Origin: Haliea sp964022665
GTDB lineage: Bacteria; Pseudomonadota; Gammaproteobacteria; Pseudomonadales; Halieaceae
Assembly: GCA_964022665.1 (NCBI GenBank)
Contig: CAXIDF010000002.1
Location: 186,001 to 250,000, forward strand
Reading direction: 5' to 3'
Length of the DNA stretch: 64,000 nucleotides
Every line of letters begins with the position of its first letter. The stretch's first letter is position 1. Below, one piece after another: positions 25,368-34,547 of the stretch. A model generated the notes under the pieces. It saw only the letters and a program-made list of their open reading frames with translations, did no database searches and was not told where the DNA came from. Position numbers and translations under genes: made by a program.

Positions 25368-26186
25368 ATGCTTGAGAATCTCGACCTGAACGAGCTGCTA
25401 CAGCTCTACGTTATCCCCTGGGGCACGCGCATCATTTTCGCCATCGTCATATTTTATGTGGGCCGCATAGTGGTGGCGGCCGTTTCGCGCTGGGTCGAGA
25501 AATTCATGCATGCAAGGCGCATGGATGAAGTGCTGGTCAAGTTTCTCACCGCCATCCTGCACTGGGTTCTGTTGCTGTTTGTCATCATCGCGGCGCTCAG
25601 CAAGCTAGGTATTGATACCACATCGATGGTCGCTCTGCTCGGTGCGGCGGGCCTGGCCATCGGCCTGTCCCTGCAAGGGTCGCTCGCTAACCTGGCAGCA
25701 GGTGTGCTGCTGATCCTCTTCCGCCCTTTTACCAAGGGCAATTTCGTGGAAGCGGGTGGTGCCATGGGCACGGTGGAGAACATCAGCATTTTCACCACCA
25801 CGCTCACCACGCCGGACAACAAGGAAATCATCGTGCCCAACAGCGCGGTGCTGGGCAACAACATCACCAACTTCTCTGCGCGCCCCACGCGCCGGGTCGA
25901 CCTGGTCTTCGGCGTTTCCTACGGCGACGACTTGCGCAAGGCGAAGCAATTGCTGGAAGAAATCATTGCGGCGGACGAGCGCGTGCTCAGCGACCCGGCT
26001 CCCACCATCGTGGTCGGCGAGTTGGCCGACTCCAGCGTGAACTTCCTGGTGCGCCCCTGGGTAAAGTCGGAGGACTATTGGGCCGTTTTCTGGGATACCA
26101 CAGAAGCAGTCAAGCTGAAGTTCGACGACGCCGGTATCACCATCCCGTTCCCGCAGATGGAGGTACACACGCCGCAGCAGGATTGA
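25368..26186 (+). CDS. mscS: Small-conductance mechanosensitive channel (MscS family)
   Basis: This 272-residue protein has three N-terminal membrane helices and the pore-lining TM3 signature GAAGLAIGLSLQGSLANLAAGVLL. The FRPFTKGNFVEAGG segment and the cytoplasmic IIVPNSAVLGN motif follow, close to E. coli MscS in order and length. It releases solutes on hypo-osmotic shock. AGGAGG precedes the ATG at 25368. A TATATT at 25333-25338 could be its -10 element, without a good -35. Confidence 0.93.
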   Translation: MLENLDLNELLQLYVIPWGTRIIFAIVIFYVGRIVVAAVSRWVEKFMHARRMDEVLVKFLTAILHWVLLLFVIIAALSKLGIDTTSMVALLGAAGLAIGLSLQGSLANLAAGVLLILFRPFTKGNFVEAGGAMGTVENISIFTTTLTTPDNKEIIVPNSAVLGNNITNFSARPTRRVDLVFGVSYGDDLRKAKQLLEEIIAADERVLSDPAPTIVVGELADSSVNFLVRPWVKSEDYWAVFWDTTEAVKLKFDDAGITIPFPQMEVHTPQQD

Positions 26187-26260
26187 CGCAAGCGAGTGTA
26201 TTAACAGTATTTCACAGCCTGTAGCGGTGCCTATGTGATATAAAGGCCGCTTCGTGCCCC

Positions 26261-26293
26261 CTCTGGTTGCTCGCCTGTGGCGGGCAACCAGAG
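26261..26293. repeat. Strong hairpin between mscS and the RND operon
   Basis: CTCTGGTTGC and GCAACCAGAG form a perfect 10-base stem, extended by a T-G wobble and CGCC/GGCG around a 3-base TGT loop. That gives about 15 paired positions. No U-run follows, so it is not a standard intrinsic terminator. It may still stop transcription of mscS or shape the leader of the adaptor gene. Confidence 0.6.
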
Positions 26294-26321
26294 CATCAGA
26301 ACGGTAAAACATGTGTCCACT

Positions 26322-27590
26322 GTGAAGCGTCAATTCGTTGTTGCCTGCGTGCTATTGCTGGCAGCAGCCCTCATCACCGCACTGCTATACACGATGCGGC
26401 CAGACACTGAAATCAGCGAACCGGTCTACGTGCCGATTACCGTAGACGTGGTTGTGGCGGAAAAAGAAACCATCCGCATCCCCATGCAGGCGCAGGGCAC
26501 TGTGTCCCCGCTGCAGCAAACCACCCTGCTGGCTGAAGTGCAGGGACGCATTGTGGCGGTGTCGGAGGCCTTCAACGTTGGCGGTTTCGTCAATCAGGGA
26601 GATGTGCTGCTGCGCATCGACCCGCGAGACTACCAGGCGCGTCTGGCGCGGGCCGAGGCGGCATTGCGTTCCGCGGAAAGCGAGCAGCTGCAGGAGCGTG
26701 GTCGCGCCGACGTGGCCAGGCGGGAGTGGGAAAAACTGCCAGCGGGCAGCCAGCGCACCGACGAGGCGCGTGACCTCTACCTGCGCAAGCCACAACTGGC
26801 CCAGGTTGAAGGACAGCTGCTGGCTGCCCGCGCCGACCTGCAAACCGCGCAGGATGATCTTGACAGAACCATCGTACGCGCCCCCTACAGGGCGTTGATC
26901 GGTGCCAAACACGCCGAGGTGGGGCAGTTCGTGACGCCCGGCACCCAACTCGCAGAGGTGTTCTCGGTAGAGCTCGCGGAAGTGCGCCTGCCTATCCCGC
27001 AAACGCGCTTGCCCTACCTCGACTTGCCCGGTGTGGGCTCCGGCAAGGCCGGCGCTGCCATCGACCTGTACACTGACGTCAACGGCGATGTCACCCACTG
27101 GCCCGCCACGCTACATCGCAGCGAGGGTGTCTTCGACGAACGCTCCAGGGCACTGTACGTGGTGGCGCGTGTCGAAGACCCCTACGGCCTGAGCAGCCCG
27201 GAGCCGCAGCCCCTGCGTATCGGTACTTTTGTGACGGCAAATATTGCTGGCCGGCCAATGCCCGGACTGGTTGCCCTGCCCCGCTATGTTGTGCGCGCGG
27301 GCGACAACGTAGCGGTAGTGGACGACAACAACCTGGTGCGTAACCGTGCGGTAACCACCCTGAACACCGGCGGTGATTTCGTCTATGTATCGGCCGGCCT
27401 GGAGAATGGCGACGAGGTGATACTTACCACACTCGACAGAACACTCACCGGCGCCGAAGTCAGCGTGGTCTCGCGCGTCAGCAGTCGCGAACTGCGCCAG
27501 CGCAACCAGGCCGATGGGCGCCAGGCCACCACTGGCGATATTGCCGCTGATGCCGCTACTGCAGTACCCGGTGAGGCACCCCCCGCATGA
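26322..27590 (+). CDS. RND efflux periplasmic adaptor (membrane fusion protein)
   Basis: This 422-residue adaptor has an N-terminal membrane anchor (VVACVLLLAAALITALLY), then a lipoyl half-domain (VQGRIVAVSEAFNVGGFVNQGDVLLRID). A coiled-coil hairpin follows at about residues 105-185, then the returning lipoyl half (TIVRAPYRALIGAKHAEVGQFV) and a beta-barrel domain. The start is uncertain: GTG 26322 (VKRQF) or GTG 26313 fit a membrane anchor, while GTG 26277 lies in the loop of a strong hairpin and is unlikely. It overlaps the RND pump gene by ATGA. No outer-membrane TolC partner is adjacent. Confidence 0.9.
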   Translation: MKRQFVVACVLLLAAALITALLYTMRPDTEISEPVYVPITVDVVVAEKETIRIPMQAQGTVSPLQQTTLLAEVQGRIVAVSEAFNVGGFVNQGDVLLRIDPRDYQARLARAEAALRSAESEQLQERGRADVARREWEKLPAGSQRTDEARDLYLRKPQLAQVEGQLLAARADLQTAQDDLDRTIVRAPYRALIGAKHAEVGQFVTPGTQLAEVFSVELAEVRLPIPQTRLPYLDLPGVGSGKAGAAIDLYTDVNGDVTHWPATLHRSEGVFDERSRALYVVARVEDPYGLSSPEPQPLRIGTFVTANIAGRPMPGLVALPRYVVRAGDNVAVVDDNNLVRNRAVTTLNTGGDFVYVSAGLENGDEVILTTLDRTLTGAEVSVVSRVSSRELRQRNQADGRQATTGDIAADAATAVPGEAPPA

Positions 27591-30500
27591 ACACGCATCG
27601 CCAGGGCGGCGTTATCGCCTGGTTTGCCCACAACCCCGTTGCCGCCAACCTGCTTATGGCCATCATTCTGGTGGTCGGCCTGGGCTCCGCCTTCAACATC
27701 CAGCGCTCGATCTTCCCCTCTTTCGACATCGAACTGATCTTCATCAACATGTCCTATCCCGGCGCCTCCCCGGAAGAAGTGGAACAGGGCATCGTGTTGA
27801 AAATCGAAGAGGCCATCAACGACCTGGACGGCATCAAGCGGGTAGAGTCCGACGCACTGGATTCACACGCACGGGTGATGGTGGAGCCCCAGGAAGGCAT
27901 CGATATGAACGCCCTGCTGGGCGACATCAAGAACCGCATCGACGCTATCCAGCACTTTCCGGCCAACGCCGAGAAAGCCATCATCAGCCAGCCCGAGCTA
28001 CAATTTCCTGCGCTGCAGTTACAGCTCTCCGGTGAGCTGGATGAACGCAGCATGAAAACCCTGGCAGAGGATATCCGCCGCGACCTGCTGACCTTGCCAG
28101 AGGTATCGGCGGCGGAAGTGGTTGGCGCGCGCGACTACGAAATCTCCATCGAAATTTCCGAGTCGCTGCTACGTGAATACCACCTGACCCTGAGCGATGT
28201 GGCCGACGTGATTGCGCGCTCGTCGCTGGACCTGCCAGCCGGCTCCCTGCGCACACGGCAGGGCGATATTCTGCTGCGTACGCAGGGGCAGGCCTACGTG
28301 CAGCAGGATTTCGAATCCATTGTGCTGCGCAGCTTCGCGGATGGCACCCGGCTCTTGCTCGGCGATATTGCAACCGTGCGTGACGGCTTCGTCGAGGACA
28401 GCGGCTTTGCACGCTTCAACGGCCGCTACTCCCTTGGCATTCAGGTGTTTGCCATGGGCAAGCAGGACATCCTCGACACAGCGAAAGCGACACGCGCCTG
28501 GGTTGAGCAGAAGCAGGGGCAGCTGCCCGCGGCGGCCAGTCTGGACATCTGGTCGGATATCACCTTCTACCTGGAAGGCCGCCTGGGCATGATGCTGAAA
28601 AACCTGGCCATGGGCGCACTGCTGGTGTTCATCGTGCTGGCGCTGTTTCTGGAAATCAAACTCGCGTTCTGGGTGATGCTGGGTATCCCCGTCTGCTTCC
28701 TCGGTGCCATGGCACTGATCAACACACCGTATATTCATGCCAGTCTCAACATGATCAGCCTGTTCGGCTTCATTCTGGTACTGGGCATTGTGGTGGATGA
28801 TGCCATCATCATGGGCGAAAGTGCCTACACCGAACAGGAGCGTCACGGCCACAGTATCCAGAGTGTGGTCAACGGCGTGAACAAGGTTGCCGTACCCGCC
28901 ACCTTCGGCGTACTCACCACCATCGTCGCCTTCGCGCCCACGCTGTTCATGGAGGGTGTGTTTGCCGCATTCCCCGAAGCCTGTGGCTGGGTGGTTATTC
29001 TCTGCCTGGTGTTCTCACTGGTGGAATCCAAGTGGATTCTGCCCGCCCACCTGGCGCACAGCACACCCACACGCAACCGTTTTCTGCTCGCCGTTGACCG
29101 GCGTCAACAGAAGGTCAATCACGGCCTCAAGCGCTTTGTCGAACAGCGCTACAGCCCCCTGATGCAGCGCTGCATCCGCAACCGCTACGTTACCCTGGCC
29201 GCATTTATGGCGCTGCTGGTGCTGTGCAGCGGGCTGGTCGCGGGCGGGATTGTGCGCACGGTCATTGCCCCGGATGTACCCGGCGAGTTTATCTCCGTGC
29301 AGCTGGAAATGACCGAGGGTACCCCCGAGGAACGCACACTGGCGACCATTGAGCATATCGTGGCAGCGCTCGACTCGGTCGAGGCTGAACACCACGAGGC
29401 AACGGGCGGCAAGGAACACCTGGTCAATCATGTGTTCGCCTACGGCAGCGGCCGCACCATCGGTGGCGTGGATATCGAACTGACCAAGGAAGACCAGCGC
29501 AGCATTTCCACCCGAGAGGTGGAGCGTCGCTGGCGCGAGGCGGTAGGTGTGCTCCACGGTACCAAGGTGCTGTCCATAACCAGCGCCGATGGCCCGGGCT
29601 TTGGACCCGCGATCGCCTTTGACCTCATGCACCGGGATTTTTCCACGTTGCGCGCGGCGGCGGCAGAACTGGAATCAGCGATTCAACGCTACGACGGCGT
29701 GTATGACATACGCAATGGCGCCAGCGATACGGCAGATGAGTTCCACATTGAACTGCTGCCTGAAGGCGAGGCCCTGGGGTTGTCGCGCTACGCCGTGGCG
29801 AACCAGGTGCGCAGTGCTTTCTACGGCGCCGAGGCCCAGCGCATGCAGCGTGGCCTCGACGAAGTCAAGGTGATGGTACGCTACCCGCGGGCCGACCGCG
29901 AAGCCGTCGACACACTGCAGGGGATGTATATCCGCACACCGGATGGCCAGGCAATCCCCTTCCAGACCGTCGCCACAATGGAGGTCAAGCAGGGCCTGCG
30001 CAAGGTCACGCACATCAACTACCAACGTGCCGCCGAGGTGACTGCTGAGGCCAACAAGGACCTGGTGGAGCCGGCGCGCATTGTCGCCGACCTGAAAAAG
30101 TCCGTACTGCCCAACCTGTTGCAGAAGTATCCCGGACTCAGCTATGCCGTTGCCGGCATGGCTGACGAGGAAAGCAAGATGGTAAACAGCATGCTGATCG
30201 GCTTTGGTCTCGCCCTGTTTGGCATCTATGCATTGCTGGCCATTCCTACCCGATCCTACCTGCAGCCGTTGATCATCATGGGGGTGATACCGTTTGGCAT
30301 GATCGGCGCTGTTGTCGGCCACTGGCTCACGGGCTACCCCCTGAGCATGATGTCACTAATGGGCGTGATTGCCCTGAGCGGCGTGGTGGTGAATGACAGC
30401 CTGATTCTGGTCGACCACATCAACAATGCGATCAAGAGCGGTGTGGAACCTCTGCGCGCCGTGGTGGAGTCGGGCACGCAACGCTTCCGTGCCATTCTGC

Positions 30501-30718
30501 TCACCTCCCTGACCACGTTTTTCGGCCTCGCACCGATGCTGCTGGAGCGCAGTGCCCAGGCGCAGGAAATCGTGCCGATGGCGGTATCCCTGGCCTTCGG
30601 CATCGTGTTTGCCACGGTGATTACGCTGTTGCTGGTCCCCGCCCTTTATATGATCCTGCTGGACTTGAAGCACTGGCGCAGGCCCGTCACCGGAAACGAC
30701 CCCCTACCGGCGCAATAA
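27587..30718 (+). CDS. RND-family efflux transporter permease
   Basis: This 1043-residue inner-membrane pump has the twelve-helix RND layout with two large periplasmic loops. The TM4 region GFILVLGIVVDDAIIMGE carries the paired Asp residues needed for proton relay. A second internal repeat begins near residue 530, and MSLMGVIALSGVVVNDSLILVD is the matching helix of the second half. The length fits the HAE1/AcrB group. It is coupled to the adaptor by an ATGA overlap. The substrate cannot be predicted, and a TolC-like protein must be supplied from elsewhere. Confidence 0.94.
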   Translation: MNTHRQGGVIAWFAHNPVAANLLMAIILVVGLGSAFNIQRSIFPSFDIELIFINMSYPGASPEEVEQGIVLKIEEAINDLDGIKRVESDALDSHARVMVEPQEGIDMNALLGDIKNRIDAIQHFPANAEKAIISQPELQFPALQLQLSGELDERSMKTLAEDIRRDLLTLPEVSAAEVVGARDYEISIEISESLLREYHLTLSDVADVIARSSLDLPAGSLRTRQGDILLRTQGQAYVQQDFESIVLRSFADGTRLLLGDIATVRDGFVEDSGFARFNGRYSLGIQVFAMGKQDILDTAKATRAWVEQKQGQLPAAASLDIWSDITFYLEGRLGMMLKNLAMGALLVFIVLALFLEIKLAFWVMLGIPVCFLGAMALINTPYIHASLNMISLFGFILVLGIVVDDAIIMGESAYTEQERHGHSIQSVVNGVNKVAVPATFGVLTTIVAFAPTLFMEGVFAAFPEACGWVVILCLVFSLVESKWILPAHLAHSTPTRNRFLLAVDRRQQKVNHGLKRFVEQRYSPLMQRCIRNRYVTLAAFMALLVLCSGLVAGGIVRTVIAPDVPGEFISVQLEMTEGTPEERTLATIEHIVAALDSVEAEHHEATGGKEHLVNHVFAYGSGRTIGGVDIELTKEDQRSISTREVERRWREAVGVLHGTKVLSITSADGPGFGPAIAFDLMHRDFSTLRAAAAELESAIQRYDGVYDIRNGASDTADEFHIELLPEGEALGLSRYAVANQVRSAFYGAEAQRMQRGLDEVKVMVRYPRADREAVDTLQGMYIRTPDGQAIPFQTVATMEVKQGLRKVTHINYQRAAEVTAEANKDLVEPARIVADLKKSVLPNLLQKYPGLSYAVAGMADEESKMVNSMLIGFGLALFGIYALLAIPTRSYLQPLIIMGVIPFGMIGAVVGHWLTGYPLSMMSLMGVIALSGVVVNDSLILVDHINNAIKSGVEPLRAVVESGTQRFRAILLTSLTTFFGLAPMLLERSAQAQEIVPMAVSLAFGIVFATVITLLLVPALYMILLDLKHWRRPVTGNDPLPAQ

Positions 30719-30724
30719 ACCCGG

Positions 30725-32569
30725 TCAGGGCGCCACACAACCCACGCAGCGCATGTACCGATGCGTGGGGTCATTGAGCTCGGTGAGTGTGCGCGCCGCC
30801 GTTGCCACGGGCTGCAATAACTGCTGTAACCCCGTATCCATGAAGGGCAAGCTGCCCGACATACCGACCCGAGAGGCGAGCTGTCGCAGCAGCATGTCGC
30901 GGGGTGACAGGGGTTGTTGCACGTACTCTACCGCGTGGTTGCTGCGGTCCAGGCCGCCGAGCTCCGCCGCTGCCGCGACCGCCTCGCGCAGTGAACCGAG
31001 TTCATCAATCAGGCCCAACGCCTGGGCATCGGGTGCACTCCACACCCGGCCACCGGCCGCAGCCTGCACGGCCTCCTCGGTCAAACCACGGCCATTGGCG
31101 ACAATGCCCAGAAACTCCCGGTAGGTGAAATTCACCCCCGTCGCCAGCGTTGCCGCCACCTGCGGATCCAGCGGACGATCCAGGCGCAGCGACCCCGCCA
31201 GCTCAGTGGTGCCTACACCATCGGTACTGACCCCGAGGCGATCCAGTAGACGTTCGAAGGTCGGAAAAGCAGCGAAGACGCCGATACTGCCGGTGATGGT
31301 GGTGGGCGTCGCCCAGATCTCATCCGCCTCCGCCGCGATATAGTAGCCGCCCGATGCCGCGATGGCGCCCATGGAGATCACCACCGGCATGCCGGCTTCG
31401 CGAATGCGCCCGATGGCCTGCCGAATACGCTCGGCGGCCAGCACGCTGCCGCCGCCGGTATTCACCCGGATCACCAGGGCCTTCACCCCCGGCTGTTCGG
31501 CAGTCTGGCGCAGCAAGCGCGCCAGGGAGTCGCCACCGATGGTACCAGGGGGCTGTTCACCGGTCATGATATTGCCCTCGGCAGTCACCACGGCTACGCG
31601 GTCCTCCATGATGGGCGTCAGCCCCATAGGGCGCTTGCTGTTGATATAAGACTCAAAGAAAACGGCCTCATAAAAGCCTTCTTCATTCGCCGCACCCACC
31701 TGCTCCACCAGGTAATCGTTGGCGTCTGGCCGCGACAGCAAGGTGTCAACCAGGCCCTGCTCCTGCGCCACACGTGCCGCATCACCGCCCGCCGCCGCCA
31801 TACGCTCGGCGTAACGGTTGATATAACGCTCGATACTCCCGGCCGGGAGGTTGCGCCGGGACTCCACTACGCCGACATATTCCCCCCACAGGTCCTGCAA
31901 CCAGGCCGATGTGATGACTTTCTCTGCCGGCGACATGTCGTCGCGAAGGAAGGGCTCGGCCATCGACTTGTGCTCGCCGGCATGAAACACATGCATGGAG
32001 ACCAGGGCTTTATCCAGTGCCTCACGGAAGTGATTGCGGTAGCTGGCGAACCCCTCCAGCGGCACCGCGCCCATGGGGTGGAGAATCACCTCATCTGCCT
32101 GGCTGGCCAGCAGATACTGGTCTTGCGTGAAATAGTCCCCGAGGGCGATCACCGGCTTGCCGCTGGCCTTGAACGCATCGATCGCCGCCGAAATCTCCAT
32201 ACTCTTGCTGATACCTGCCGACACCAGGAAGTCGAGCTCCATGACGAGCGCAGTGATGGCTGGGTCCTGTGCCGCCTCGCGTACCGCATCCAGCACATCG
32301 CGCAGCGCGATCTCGCGATCCGCCGGAGAGGGCTCGCCGGCAAGTGCCTGCAGCGGATTCACGTCCGATTTTTCTTCCACCAGCGTGCCACTCAGGTTCA
32401 GCAGCAGAGCGGCTTTTTCCGGCTGGGGCGGTGGCCCGCCGCTGAAATACAGCGCATAAATGAGCACAAGAAAAGCCAGAAACAGCAGGTTCGACAGGGC
32501 CAGACGAAACCAGGTCAACCCACGCCAGAGGGCGGAGAAGAAGCGGCGTATCGGCGAAGGGCGGCTCAT
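30725..32569 (-). CDS. sppA: Signal peptide peptidase SppA, 67K type
   Basis: This 614-residue inner-membrane serine protease degrades cleaved signal peptides. An N-terminal membrane helix (about residues 20-45) precedes two tandem SppA domains. The C-terminal domain carries the catalytic Ser in the GAIAASGGYYIA segment, and the N-terminal domain supplies the general-base Lys (GEHKSMAEP). The ATG at 32569 has GGAG at good spacing and overlaps the DUF2069 stop by ATGA. It is the last gene of the arsC-wrbA-DUF2069-sppA operon. Confidence 0.93.
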   Translation of the reverse strand: MSRPSPIRRFFSALWRGLTWFRLALSNLLFLAFLVLIYALYFSGGPPPQPEKAALLLNLSGTLVEEKSDVNPLQALAGEPSPADREIALRDVLDAVREAAQDPAITALVMELDFLVSAGISKSMEISAAIDAFKASGKPVIALGDYFTQDQYLLASQADEVILHPMGAVPLEGFASYRNHFREALDKALVSMHVFHAGEHKSMAEPFLRDDMSPAEKVITSAWLQDLWGEYVGVVESRRNLPAGSIERYINRYAERMAAAGGDAARVAQEQGLVDTLLSRPDANDYLVEQVGAANEEGFYEAVFFESYINSKRPMGLTPIMEDRVAVVTAEGNIMTGEQPPGTIGGDSLARLLRQTAEQPGVKALVIRVNTGGGSVLAAERIRQAIGRIREAGMPVVISMGAIAASGGYYIAAEADEIWATPTTITGSIGVFAAFPTFERLLDRLGVSTDGVGTTELAGSLRLDRPLDPQVAATLATGVNFTYREFLGIVANGRGLTEEAVQAAAGGRVWSAPDAQALGLIDELGSLREAVAAAAELGGLDRSNHAVEYVQQPLSPRDMLLRQLASRVGMSGSLPFMDTGLQQLLQPVATAARTLTELNDPTHRYMRCVGCVAP

Positions 32570-32958
32570 GACAATGACTCCGGAGAAGGTACAGGGGCGG
32601 CGGCCTGCCATTCGCGGGCGCGCGCACGCACATAAAGCATGGCACTACAGAACAACAGCACAACAGCCACCATGCCCACCCAGGGCAACGGCGCCCAGGG
32701 TGTTGCGAACAGCCGCTCCACCAGCGCGATGAAGTAGAGCAGGGAGACAAAGCACAACCAGATAAAGCTGCGCAGGCGATCATGTAACATGCCGTGGACA
32801 AACAGCAGCAACGGCAACAGGCTACCCAACCAGATTATCCACGGAGGTTGGGTCAAGGCGAGTGACCCTGTTGTCTGGACGATGAGTACCCCCCAGCTCA
32901 ACCAGGTGAGGCGCCATAACCACAGGCTGGCACCTCGACGTTGCGCACTGCTATTCAT
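32566..32958 (-). CDS. DUF2069 integral membrane protein
   Basis: This 130-residue protein has about four membrane helices and the HGMLHDRLRSFIWLCFVSLLYF segment typical of DUF2069. The function is unknown. It overlaps both wrbA (ATGA at 32955-32958) and sppA (ATGA at 32566-32569). The arsC-wrbA-DUF2069 order is found widely in gammaproteobacteria, so it is a conserved neighbour rather than an insertion. Confidence 0.82.
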   Translation of the reverse strand: MNSSAQRRGASLWLWRLTWLSWGVLIVQTTGSLALTQPPWIIWLGSLLPLLLFVHGMLHDRLRSFIWLCFVSLLYFIALVERLFATPWAPLPWVGMVAVVLLFCSAMLYVRARAREWQAAAPVPSPESLS

Positions 32959-33572
32959 GACGCGTCTCCCGAGGACCGGCCCAATGAAAGAGCGAGGCGG
33001 CCGACGCGGGCGCCCAGGGCACGACAGAGCGCCGCTTCCTGCGGGTCCAGCCGCTTCTGGTTATCGGGGCCGGCCCAGTGGGAGGCCCCGTAGGGTGTGC
33101 CGCCCGCAGTGGCCGTCATCAAACCCGGCTCGCTGTAGGGCAGCCCGGCGGCCACCATCCCGTGGTGCAACAAGGGCAACAACATACTGAGCAGGGTGGA
33201 CTCTTGGCCGCCGTGCAGGCTTGAGGTCGAGGTAAATACGGCAGCGGGTTTGTCGATGAGTGCACCGCTCAACCAGAGGCCGGAGCTCTGGTCGAGGAAA
33301 TACTTGAGCGGTGCCGCCATATTGCCGAAGCGTGTGGGACTGCCCAACACCAACCCGGCGCAGGCCGCCAGCTCGTCAAGCTCACAATACAGGGGACCCT
33401 CTGCCGGGATCACATCCTCCACCGCCTCGCAGGTCGCCGAAATTGCGGGCACCGTGCGCAGGCGCGCGCTCACCCCGGCTATCGTTTCCACACCACGCGC
33501 GACCTGTGATGCCATCGCTGCGGTAGCGCCGTGACGGCTGTAATACAGCACCAGAATATAGGGCTCCGCCAT
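32955..33572 (-). CDS. wrbA: NAD(P)H:quinone oxidoreductase, WrbA type
   Basis: This 205-residue flavodoxin-like protein reduces quinones by two electrons using FMN, limiting semiquinone stress. The phosphate loop YYSRHGAT is at the N-terminus. GSPTRFGNMAAPLKYFLD and FTSTSSLHGGQESTLL are WrbA signatures. The start overlaps the arsC stop by one base (TGATG). Confidence 0.92.
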   Translation of the reverse strand: MAEPYILVLYYSRHGATAAMASQVARGVETIAGVSARLRTVPAISATCEAVEDVIPAEGPLYCELDELAACAGLVLGSPTRFGNMAAPLKYFLDQSSGLWLSGALIDKPAAVFTSTSSLHGGQESTLLSMLLPLLHHGMVAAGLPYSEPGLMTATAGGTPYGASHWAGPDNQKRLDPQEAALCRALGARVGRLALSLGRSSGDAS

Positions 33573-33922
33573 CAGTCGAGCAGCGCCAGCACATTCTCCG
33601 GTGGCCGGCCGATCACGGCCCGCTCACCGCGGGCCACCACCGGCCGCTCCATCAGCTTGGGATGAGCCGCCATGGCAGCGAGCAATTCTGCCTCGCTACT
33701 GCCAGCGTGTAATCCCGCTGCCTTGAACTCGGGTTCCCCGCGCCGGATCAACCCGCTCGCGGGCACGGCGAGCTTTTTCAGCAACCGCTTGAGCGCCGCT
33801 GCCGACAGCGGCTGCTCCAGGTAGGGAATCACCTCAGGCTCGACGCCGTGTGCCTGCAGCAGGGCCAGCGTTGCACGCGACTTGGAGCAGCGCGGGTTAT
33901 GGAAAATCTGGAACTCGCTCAC
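33572..33922 (-). CDS. arsC: Arsenate reductase (ArsC, glutaredoxin-coupled type)
   Basis: This 116-residue thioredoxin-fold protein has the catalytic Cys12 in NPRCSKSR, as in the E. coli glutaredoxin-dependent arsenate reductase. The conserved LIRRGEPEF and the RPVVARGERAVIGRPPE segment lie further on. The GTG at 33922 is preferred because GGGGAG lies at good spacing and the sequence then begins as in the family; the longer frame from 33988 would include the promoter. It heads the four-gene operon. Activity on arsenate is inferred, since some family members have other roles. Confidence 0.9.
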   Translation of the reverse strand: MSEFQIFHNPRCSKSRATLALLQAHGVEPEVIPYLEQPLSAAALKRLLKKLAVPASGLIRRGEPEFKAAGLHAGSSEAELLAAMAAHPKLMERPVVARGERAVIGRPPENVLALLD

Positions 33923-33950
33923 GGAAAACTCCCCACAGAAAACGGCATAT

Positions 33951-33959
33951 ATTATAGCA
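33951..33959 (-). promoter_or_regulatory. Extended -10 promoter for arsC operon
   Basis: The minus strand reads TGCTATAAT, a TGn extension joined to a perfect -10 box. The inferred start near 33944 gives a leader of about 22 bases before the GTG of arsC, with its ribosome binding site inside. No good -35 is present. Confidence 0.55.
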
Positions 33960-34053
33960 AAAGGAATGCGTGCGGCGCCGCCATCCAATCATGGCATACT
34001 GCGTCCGCCCGCTATGAACCCGCGCCATAAACGACGAGAGGAGTGCAACACCC

Positions 34054-34494
34054 GTGAGAACCGCCTGCCTGACCCTGCTACTGCTGACGCTGGCAGCGTG
34101 CCAGCCATCCGCACCCCAGAGCAATGCCGACCTCCTGCGCGATCTTCGCGGCCAGTGGGTTGTGATCAACTACTGGGCCGAGTGGTGCAAACCCTGTATC
34201 AAGGAAATACCGGAACTGAACGCGCTGGACAGTGACTACGACGCAATCACCGTGCTGGGCGTAAATTATGATGGCGCCACTGGCGAAGACCTGCAAACAC
34301 AACTGGAGACACTGCAGGTCGGTTTCAGAACACTGGCAGAGGACCCGGCGGCAATGCTCGGCCTCAATCGGCCCACGGTACTGCCCACCACGCTGATCAT
34401 CAATCCCGAGGGGGAACTGCTGGATACCCTGATCGGGCCACAAACGCTGAAGTCACTGCTTGCGGCGACGGTGCATGCACAGGGAGCAGACTGA
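34054..34494 (+). CDS. TlpA-like thioredoxin-fold lipoprotein
   Basis: This 146-residue protein has a lipoprotein signal (lipobox LAAC) and a thioredoxin domain with the redox motif WCKPC, followed by PTVLPTTLIIN with the cis-Pro. It likely reduces or exchanges disulfides in the periplasm, anchored to a membrane. The GTG at 34054 follows GAGAGGAG. It is divergent from arsC, and a thioredoxin-like gene beside arsC is also seen in Pseudomonas. Confidence 0.88.
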   Translation: MRTACLTLLLLTLAACQPSAPQSNADLLRDLRGQWVVINYWAEWCKPCIKEIPELNALDSDYDAITVLGVNYDGATGEDLQTQLETLQVGFRTLAEDPAAMLGLNRPTVLPTTLIINPEGELLDTLIGPQTLKSLLAATVHAQGAD

Positions 34495-34512
34495 GCGGCT
34501 CCGACGGGAAAG

Positions 34513-34540
34513 CGGGTCGGCGCTACGGCGCACCGACCCG
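34513..34540. terminator. Hairpin between convergent tlpA-like and sat genes
   Basis: CGGGTCGG and CCGACCCG pair over eight bases, with an inner CGC/GCG and a TACG loop. It lies midway between two convergent stops, fitting a bidirectional terminator. No U-run is present on either strand, so termination efficiency is uncertain. Confidence 0.5.
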
Positions 34541-34547
34541 GCAAGGC

